Source: Salinibacterium sp. (GTDB lineage: Bacteria; Actinomycetota; Actinomycetes; Actinomycetales; Microbacteriaceae). From it: a DNA stretch of 6,149 nucleotides. The DNA is taken from NCBI GenBank assembly GCA_004297555.1, contig SCSV01000055.1, forward strand, positions 1 through 6,149, given 5' to 3'. This document shows, one piece after another, positions 1-4,638 of this stretch; the first letter of the stretch is position 1, and each line of letters begins with the position of its first letter. A program made the translations under genes and the position numbers. The notes beneath the pieces were generated by a model. It did not search any database. It saw only the letters and a list, made by a program, of their open reading frames with translations, and was not told the origin of the DNA.

Positions 1-284
1 CTACCGTGATCGGAGCCGCCGCCAAGCTCCTTCGGGAACGCCCGATGCACGGCGCCCTCTTTCACGAGAATGTGCAGTTGCTTGAGCACTCGGGCCCGGT
101 GCTCCTGCATCGAAAGCCCCTCGATGCGCCGCAACTCCGGCCGGGCGACGAGTTCACGGGCGTGCCGCCGCACCGATGCCCAATGACCCATGAGTTGTTC
201 GCCGAGCGCGGCGACGTCGACCTGGGGTGTGCCCGGGAATTCGGCATCGGGGGCCTGGGCGCCTCCCTCCACCGGTTCGCTCAT
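1..284 (-). CDS. Acyl-CoA oxidase / acyl-CoA dehydrogenase family, N-terminal part (runs off left edge)
   Basis: Translating the minus strand from the ATG at 284-282 gives 94 complete codons with no stop up to the window edge, so the 3' end lies outside. The family is a FAD-dependent flavoprotein that oxidises acyl-CoA to trans-2-enoyl-CoA in fatty-acid beta-oxidation, passing electrons to oxygen in true oxidases. The visible part is a helical N-terminus with HRARVLKQL at residues 62-70, then VHRAFPKELGGGSDHG at 79-94. That last segment is the characteristic entry to the acyl-CoA oxidase fold in actinobacterial proteins of roughly 650-700 residues (from memory of the family). The FAD and acyl-CoA sites and the catalytic base are beyond the edge, so oxidase versus dehydrogenase cannot be settled. 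The start is chosen because its ATG overlaps the recQ stop as ATGA. No strong Shine-Dalgarno is seen, which suggests translational coupling to recQ. Residues 1-20 look like a disordered leader, so the exact start is less certain than the family. Confidence 0.82.
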   Translation of the reverse strand, partial: MSEPVEGGAQAPDAEFPGTPQVDVAALGEQLMGHWASVRRHARELVARPELRRIEGLSMQEHRARVLKQLHILVKEGAVHRAFPKELGGGSDHG

Positions 285-2080
285 GCGGACGCCACCACCG
301 CGAGCAATGCTTCGCCGTATTGCTCAAGCTTCTTCTCGCCGATGCCACTGATTTCGGCGAGTTCCTCGAGAGTGGTTGGCCGTATGGTGGCAACGCCGCG
401 CAGAGTTGCGTCGCCGAACACGACATAGGCCGGCACGTTCTGCTCGCGCGCTTCGCCTGCCCGCCATTCGCGCAGCGCTTCGAAAAGCTCCAGCGCTTCG
501 CCCGGTAGCTCTGCGGCGACCGCGCGCTTCGCAGCTCGGGAGCGCTTGGGCGCCTCGCGGCGCAGCATCACCCGGTGCGAACCGTCGAGCACTCTTGCGC
601 TGCCCTCAGTGATGACAAGCGTGCCGAAGCCATCCCGATTGATGGCGAGCAGGTCTTGGGCGAGCAATTGACGCACGACACCGCGCCACTCTTGTTCACT
701 GACGTCTTGGCCGATGCCGAAGGTGGCCACTGAGTCGTGCCCCTGTTGGCTCACCCGCGGCGTGGTCTTGCCGATCAAGATGTCGATGATGTGCCCGGCA
801 CCGAAGCGCTGCTGGCGTTCGCGCCAGAGTCGCACGATTGTCGAGAGTAGCTTCTGCGCCGGAATCGTGCCGTCCCACGCCTCGGGCGGCGACAGGCAGG
901 TATCGCAATTGCCGCACGGCCCGGACGTCTCGCCGAAGTAGGCGAGCAGCCGCGAGCGCCGGCAGTGCACGGTTTCGCAGAGGCCGAGCATCGCGTCGAG
1001 GTGTGCGCCCAGGTTGCGGCGGTGCGCATCCGTGCCCTCGGACTGCTCGATCATTCGGCGCTGCTGCACCACGTCTTGCAGCCCGTAGGCGAGCCATGCC
1101 GTGGCTGGCAGGCCATCGCGCCCGGCTCGACCGGTCTCTTGGTAGTAACCCTCGACGCTCTTCGGCAAGTCGAGGTGGGCGACGAATCGCACGTCGGGCT
1201 TGTCGATTCCCATGCCGAACGCGATCGTCGCGACCATGACCATGCCGTCTTCGCGCAAGAAACGATTCTGATTGGATGCCCGCACTCGCGCATCGAGCCC
1301 GGCATGGTACGGCAGCGCCGGAATGCCGTTCTCGACCAGAAACTCCGCGGCCTTCTCGACCGATGAGCGCGATAGGCAATACACAATCCCGGCGTCGCCG
1401 TTGTGCTCGGTGCGGATGAGACTCAACAGTTGTTGCATCGGCTGCGACTTCGCCTCGATGCGGTACTGGATGTTCGGCCGGTCGAAGCTCGAAACGAACT
1501 GCCCGGCGTCCACAAGGTCGAGGCGCTCGGCGATCTCGCGGCGAGTGGCCTCGGTCGCCGTAGCGGTCAGTGCGATGCGCGGCACGGTCGGCCAGCGTTC
1601 GTGCAGAACCGACAGCTGGAGGTAGTCCGGGCGAAAATCGTGGCCCCACTGCGAAACGCAGTGCGCCTCGTCGATCGCGAAGAGGGCGATGGTGCCCCGG
1701 TCGAGCAGGTCCAGTGTGGCGGGCACCCGCAAACGCTCCGGAGCGAGGTACAGCAGATCGAGCTCGCCCGCGAGAAACACGGCCTCGACCTGCTGACGCT
1801 CGTCGGTGGACTGCGTCGAGTTGAGGAACGCGGCGCGGGCCCCGACGGCGGCGAGGGCATCCACTTGATCTTGCATGAGGGCGATGAGCGGGGAGATCAC
1901 GACGCCGGTGCCTTCCCGCACCATGGCCGGGATCTGGTAGCAGAGCGACTTGCCGCCGCCCGTCGGCATGAGCACGAGGGCGTCACCGCCATCGATGATG
2001 GTCTGGATGATCTCTGCCTGCTGCCCGCGGAACGTGGAGTACCCGAAGGTTCTCTCCAGCACAGCGCGGGCGGGGCTCAT
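281..2080 (-). CDS. recQ: ATP-dependent DNA helicase RecQ
   Basis: RecQ is a 3'-5' SF2 DNA helicase acting in recombination and replication-fork repair. This 599-residue protein is close to the 609 of E. coli RecQ and has every expected part. These are motif 0 FRGQQ (17-21), Walker A TGGGKS (40-45), DEAH (137-140), the RecQ aromatic loop SQWGHDFRP (143-151), motif III TAT (172-174), FDRPN (199-203), YHAGL (258-262), motif V FGMGID (288-293) and motif VI QETGRAGRDG (314-323). The zinc site has C373, C389, C392 and C395 in the usual CRR...CGNCDTC spacing. An RQC winged helix follows at about 400-505 (GHD at 447-449), then a basic linker (507-523) and one HRDC domain (about 524-599) containing NVPAYVVFGDATL. 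The start is firm: an in-frame TAA lies only four codons upstream (2092-2090). It is divergent from the transporter and overlaps the downstream acyl-CoA oxidase by 4 nt. No catalytic residue is missing. Confidence 0.98.
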   Translation of the reverse strand: MSPARAVLERTFGYSTFRGQQAEIIQTIIDGGDALVLMPTGGGKSLCYQIPAMVREGTGVVISPLIALMQDQVDALAAVGARAAFLNSTQSTDERQQVEAVFLAGELDLLYLAPERLRVPATLDLLDRGTIALFAIDEAHCVSQWGHDFRPDYLQLSVLHERWPTVPRIALTATATEATRREIAERLDLVDAGQFVSSFDRPNIQYRIEAKSQPMQQLLSLIRTEHNGDAGIVYCLSRSSVEKAAEFLVENGIPALPYHAGLDARVRASNQNRFLREDGMVMVATIAFGMGIDKPDVRFVAHLDLPKSVEGYYQETGRAGRDGLPATAWLAYGLQDVVQQRRMIEQSEGTDAHRRNLGAHLDAMLGLCETVHCRRSRLLAYFGETSGPCGNCDTCLSPPEAWDGTIPAQKLLSTIVRLWRERQQRFGAGHIIDILIGKTTPRVSQQGHDSVATFGIGQDVSEQEWRGVVRQLLAQDLLAINRDGFGTLVITEGSARVLDGSHRVMLRREAPKRSRAAKRAVAAELPGEALELFEALREWRAGEAREQNVPAYVVFGDATLRGVATIRPTTLEELAEISGIGEKKLEQYGEALLAVVASA

Positions 2081-2086
2081 GCGCTG

Positions 2087-2092
2087 ATTTTA
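2087..2092 (-). promoter_or_regulatory. Putative -10 box of a leaderless recQ promoter
   Basis: On the minus strand the sequence before recQ reads TAAAAT-CAGCGC-ATG. TAAAAT matches the sigma-70 type -10 consensus TATAAT at 5 of 6 positions. The 6-nt spacing would put transcription initiation on the A of the start codon, which is the standard geometry of leaderless actinobacterial genes. No Shine-Dalgarno precedes the ATG, which fits. No good -35 hexamer is seen at 16-18 bp, which is common for actinobacterial promoters but leaves this a prediction. Confidence 0.6.
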
Positions 2093-2141
2093 CGATGCAC
2101 CGCTGACTCGTGTTCGCTCCCACGCACAGCTCGCCCCGCGA

Positions 2142-2147
2142 TAGGTT
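2142..2147 (+). promoter_or_regulatory. Putative -10 box of a leaderless transporter promoter
   Basis: The sequence before the EamA transporter reads TAGGTT-GCCAGC-ATG. TAGGTT fits the actinobacterial TANNNT -10 pattern and stands exactly 6 nt before the ATG, so the predicted transcript would begin at the start codon. No purine-rich ribosome binding site is present in the 20 nt upstream. It mirrors the recQ promoter on the other strand, and the two predicted start points are 74 bp apart. The -35 region is not recognisable. Confidence 0.55.
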
Positions 2148-2153
2148 GCCAGC

Positions 2154-3014
2154 ATGCTCACTGTCGTCATCGGCCTGACGAGCGCGCTGGTGTTCGGTTC
2201 GGCCGATTTTCTTGGTGGGTTGGCGGCCAAGCGCATGGGCGCGGTGCTCACCACCGCGATCGCATCGGTCGTGGGACTCGTCGCCCTGTTGATCGCTTCG
2301 CCGTTAACGGGATCGGTCTGGTCGCCGCAAGCCGTGCTGCTCGGTGCGGCCTCGGGAGTGACCGGCGCAGTCGCGATCGGGTTGCTCTACGCCTGCCTCG
2401 CGATCGGGCCGATGAGCATCCTCGCCCCGTTGACCGGTGTGGTTTCCGCCATCGTTCCACTCACTGCCGGCCTCATGCAGGGCGAAAGGCTCACCCTGAT
2501 CGGCTACCTTGCGCTTGGGCTCGCGCTCATCGCCGTCGTGCTCGTCGGGTTCGTGCCCGAAAAGGGCGCCGTGCGGCCCAGCGCGAAAGGCGTGCTCATG
2601 GCGCTCGGCTCGGGCATCGCGATCGGCATCTTTCTGATCATCATCGATAAGACCCCGCATGACTCGGGCATCATTCCGATCGTCGCGAATCGCGCCACCA
2701 ACGCGACGATCATGTTCACGTTGACGGCAGTGCTTGCGCTTGTGGCACGAGCCCGCCGAACGACGACGACGAGGGCATGGCGCTCCGGCCTACCCTTTGC
2801 CATCGCCTGCGGCGTTGTGGATGTCATCGCGAACGTGGGCTTACTCATCGGTGTGCGAATCGGCGAGCTCTCGGTAATGGCCGTGCTCACCGCGCTGTAT
2901 CCCGCGGGCACGATCGTCCTCGCGGGCATGGTCTTGAAGGAGCGGATCGCACCGGTACAGTACGTCGGGCTCGCGCTCGCGATGATCGCGGCGGCGATGC
3001 TTGCCCTGGCCTGA
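2154..3014 (+). CDS. EamA/DMT-superfamily membrane transporter
   Basis: This 286-residue inner-membrane protein has the length and hydrophobic pattern of the ten-helix drug/metabolite transporter superfamily, built from two EamA repeats (about 3-133 and 146-285). Candidate membrane segments lie near 2-17, 32-50, 60-82, 88-107, 116-133, 146-164, 175-198, 213-233, 240-260 and 268-286. Family marks are the helix-1 FGSADFLGG stretch (14-22) followed by a basic loop AKRMG, the GERL turn at 110-113 closing the first repeat, and the matching LYPAGTIVLAGMVLKER (248-264) in the second. The most charged loop is 199-210 (RARRTTTTRAWR). DMT proteins export amino acids, metabolites or drugs, usually driven by ion gradients, but the substrate cannot be read from sequence. 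It is transcribed alone, divergent from recQ and convergent with cysE. Its closeness to cysE/cysK is end to end, so it is weak evidence for a role in cysteine or O-acetylserine export. Confidence 0.92.
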   Translation: MLTVVIGLTSALVFGSADFLGGLAAKRMGAVLTTAIASVVGLVALLIASPLTGSVWSPQAVLLGAASGVTGAVAIGLLYACLAIGPMSILAPLTGVVSAIVPLTAGLMQGERLTLIGYLALGLALIAVVLVGFVPEKGAVRPSAKGVLMALGSGIAIGIFLIIIDKTPHDSGIIPIVANRATNATIMFTLTAVLALVARARRTTTTRAWRSGLPFAIACGVVDVIANVGLLIGVRIGELSVMAVLTALYPAGTIVLAGMVLKERIAPVQYVGLALAMIAAAMLALA

Positions 3015-3017
3015 GGC

Positions 3018-3581
3018 CTAGATGTTCATTGCGGGGTCGATGTAGAACTCATCGACCGAGAGCCGGGTGCGAGGGCTGACGGTAGCGGGCACGCCGGTGA
3101 GAATCGAGTTCGCGGGGGCATCCCGCAACACAACCGCGTTGGCTCCGACAACGGAATAGTCGCCGATCGTGATAGGGCCGAGCACCTTGGCCCCGGCGCC
3201 GATGACGACGTGGTCGCCGAGGGTGGGATGCCGCTTGATCTTCTTGTCGGTGCGCCCGCCGAGAGTGACCCCGTGGTACAGCAGCACGTCGTCGCCGATC
3301 TCGGCGGTCTCACCGATCACCACGCCCATGCCGTGATCGATGAAGAGCCGACGGCCGATGGTGGCGCCGGGGTGAATCTCAATGCCGGTCAGAAACCGGG
3401 TATATTGCGCGACGACGCGCGCGGCCAGTTTCAGCCGCGCGCGCCAAAGCCAATTCGCAAAACGGTATGCCCACACCGCGTGCAGCCCAGGGTAAGTGAG
3501 CCACACCTCGAAGCCGGAACGCGCGGCCGGGTCTCGGCGGCGCGCGTTCGCGACATCTTCACGGGTTCGGGCAAACAGCAT
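3018..3581 (-). CDS. cysE: Serine O-acetyltransferase (short CysE/EpsC type)
   Basis: CysE transfers acetyl from acetyl-CoA to L-serine, giving O-acetyl-L-serine, the committed step of cysteine synthesis in the cytosol. The 187-residue protein has a short helical N-terminus (1-60) and then a left-handed beta-helix of hexapeptide repeats (about 66-165). Landmarks are GIEIHPGATIG (66-76), IDHGMGVVIGETAEIG (81-96) with the likely catalytic H83, GVTLGG (104-109), KRHP (116-119) with H118, and IGAGAKVLG (127-135). The place of the catalytic-dyad Asp of E. coli CysE (VDIHP) is taken by E68, as also in Bacillus-type enzymes. It is much shorter than E. coli CysE (273 residues) because the N-terminal helical domain is reduced, as in the EpsC subgroup. 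The tail ends DPAMNI, with the terminal isoleucine known from other CysE proteins to dock into CysK. The gene lies 4 nt after the cysK stop (TAA-CAGG-ATG) without a good ribosome site of its own, so it is probably coupled to cysK. Confidence 0.96.
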   Translation of the reverse strand: MLFARTREDVANARRRDPAARSGFEVWLTYPGLHAVWAYRFANWLWRARLKLAARVVAQYTRFLTGIEIHPGATIGRRLFIDHGMGVVIGETAEIGDDVLLYHGVTLGGRTDKKIKRHPTLGDHVVIGAGAKVLGPITIGDYSVVGANAVVLRDAPANSILTGVPATVSPRTRLSVDEFYIDPAMNI

Positions 3582-3585
3582 CCTG

Positions 3586-4521
3586 TTATTCCACGAGGTC
3601 TTCGTACAGCACGGTCGAGAGGTAACGCTCGCCGTAGCTGGCCACGATCACGACGATCGTCTTGCCGGCGTTCTCGGGGCGGGCGGCGAGCTGAACAGCA
3701 GCTTCGACGGTCGCGCCCGAGGAGATACCAGCGAGGATGCCCTCTTCCACCGCAAGGCGGCGAGCCATCGCCACCGACTGAGTGATGTTGACGTCAATGA
3801 CCTCGTCGTAAACCTCGCGGTCGAGGATCTCGGGCACGAAGTTCGCGCCGATGCCCTGGATCTTGTGCGGGCCGGGCTTGCCGCCGTTGAGAATCGGGGA
3901 CTCTTCGGGCTCAACAGCGACGACCTTGAGGCCGGGCTTCTTCTCCTTGAGGTAGTTACCGGCACCTGTGATGGTTCCGCCGGTACCGATGCCGGAGACG
4001 AAGATGTCGACCTTGCCATCGGTGTCTTCCCAGACCTCGGGGCCGGTGGTCGCGCGGTGGATGGCCGGGTTGGCCTCGTTCGCGAACTGCTTCGCAAGCA
4101 CGGCACCCGGGGTGTTGGCGACAATCTCGGCAGCCTTCTCGACCGCGCCGCGCATGCCTTCGCTGCCGGGGGTGAGTACGAGCTCGGCACCGTAGGCGCG
4201 GAGCAGCGTGCGGCGCTCCTTGCTCATGGTCTCCGGCATCGTGAGGATGACCTTGTAGCCGCGGGCGGCGCCGACCATCGCGAGCGCGATGCCGGTGTTG
4301 CCACTCGTGCCCTCGACGATCGTTCCACCCGGGGGCAGCTCGCCGGACTTCTCTGCAGCGTTGACAATGGCCACACCGAGGCGGTCCTTGACGCTAGCGG
4401 ACGGGTTGTAGAACTCGAGCTTCGCGAGCACGGTCGCGCCGAGCCCCTTCGCTACCGAGTTGAGTCGAACGAGCGGAGTTTTGCCGAACACCTCAGTGAT
4501 GTCGTTATAGACCTGCGCCAT
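3586..4521 (-). CDS. cysK: Cysteine synthase A (O-acetylserine sulfhydrylase)
   Basis: CysK is a PLP enzyme that replaces the acetate of O-acetyl-L-serine with sulfide to make L-cysteine, using the product of the adjacent cysE. The 311-residue protein is full length for the family. The PLP Schiff-base lysine is K45 in NPSASVKDR (39-47). The substrate and CysE-tail binding loop is TSGNTG (72-77). The phosphate-binding loop is GIGTGGT (177-183). KIQGIGANFVPE (220-231) is the conserved active-site region, and SSGA (267-270) supplies the serine near the PLP ring nitrogen. These match the cysteine synthase A group; the extended C-terminal CBS domains of cystathionine beta-synthase are absent. The start is supported by a strong ribosome site, GGAAGGA, 7 nt upstream. 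It is the first gene of a two-gene operon with cysE. A hairpin with a duplicated loop lies upstream and may take part in its regulation or end the preceding transcript. Confidence 0.97.
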   Translation of the reverse strand: MAQVYNDITEVFGKTPLVRLNSVAKGLGATVLAKLEFYNPSASVKDRLGVAIVNAAEKSGELPPGGTIVEGTSGNTGIALAMVGAARGYKVILTMPETMSKERRTLLRAYGAELVLTPGSEGMRGAVEKAAEIVANTPGAVLAKQFANEANPAIHRATTGPEVWEDTDGKVDIFVSGIGTGGTITGAGNYLKEKKPGLKVVAVEPEESPILNGGKPGPHKIQGIGANFVPEILDREVYDEVIDVNITQSVAMARRLAVEEGILAGISSGATVEAAVQLAARPENAGKTIVVIVASYGERYLSTVLYEDLVE

Positions 4522-4528
4522 TGCGGAT

Positions 4529-4535
4529 TCCTTCC
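4529..4535 (-). promoter_or_regulatory. Ribosome binding site of cysK
   Basis: The minus strand reads GGAAGGA-ATCCGCA-ATG. The AAGGA core is complementary to the 16S rRNA 3' end at a 7-nt spacing. This fixes the cysK start and contrasts with recQ and the EamA gene, which lack such a site. It also implies that cysK mRNA has a 5' leader. Confidence 0.8.
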
Positions 4536-4578
4536 AAAGTTGTGAGAGACCGCTGCCCAGCCTAGGGACTCAGTCGAT

Positions 4579-4624
4579 GCGAATGCTACCGCGTTACTTG
4601 GCGTTACTTGGCGGTAGCATCCGC
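4579..4624 (-). terminator. Inverted repeat: possible helicase terminator or cysK operator
   Basis: ATGCTACCGC (4583-4592) and GCGGTAGCAT (4611-4620) are perfect 10-bp inverted arms around an 18-nt loop. After one A/C mismatch (4582/4621) three more pairs follow (4579-4581 with 4622-4624), giving 13 of 14 pairs. It lies 15 nt beyond the helicase stop codon in the direction of that transcript, the normal place for an intrinsic terminator. No U-run follows the stem on the minus strand, so this would be a U-less, actinobacterial-type terminator. The alternative is a protein-binding dyad upstream of the cysK promoter. Confidence 0.5.
4591..4610. repeat. 10-bp exact tandem duplication in the hairpin loop
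   Basis: GCGTTACTTG occurs twice head to tail (4591-4600 and 4601-4610). Removing one copy leaves the same 10-bp stem with an 8-nt loop, so the duplication looks like a slippage event that enlarged the loop from 8 to 18 nt without disturbing the arms. Confidence 0.9.
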
Positions 4625-4638
4625 CTCACTGAAAGGGA

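Larger units (their letters stand above)
4522..4638 (-). other. Intergenic region between the DEAD-box helicase and cysK
   Basis: This 117-bp gap is the longest noncoding stretch in the window. It contains the cysK ribosome site, an imperfect hairpin (4579-4624) and a weak -10-like hexamer, TAGGCT on the minus strand at 4559-4564, with no matching -35. If that hexamer is real, transcription would begin about 30 nt before the ribosome site, just after the hairpin. No known riboswitch or T-box pattern was recognised, and no small ORF with a plausible start site is evident. Confidence 0.5.

Noticed and set aside
696..1649. 317-codon minus-strand ORF inside recQ in another frame
   Set aside because: It overlaps the RecQ helicase and zinc-binding domains. 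The product is an Arg/Ala-rich low-complexity shadow with no motif.
2096..2130. Small dyad CGTG...CACG between the divergent promoters as a repressor operator
   Set aside because: Only 4 bp pair around an 8-nt loop, which is expected by chance in GC-rich DNA.
1403..2650. 415-codon plus-strand ORF spanning recQ antisense, the divergent promoter region and part of the transporter
   Set aside because: It runs antisense to the strongly conserved recQ and out of frame with the transporter. Its product is Arg/His/Gly-rich without any recognisable domain, as expected of a shadow frame in GC-rich DNA.
3496..4545. 349-codon plus-strand ORF opposite cysK
   Set aside because: cysK on the other strand has every catalytic motif and a ribosome site. 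The antisense frame is open because of third-position G/C bias and shows no domain or start signal.
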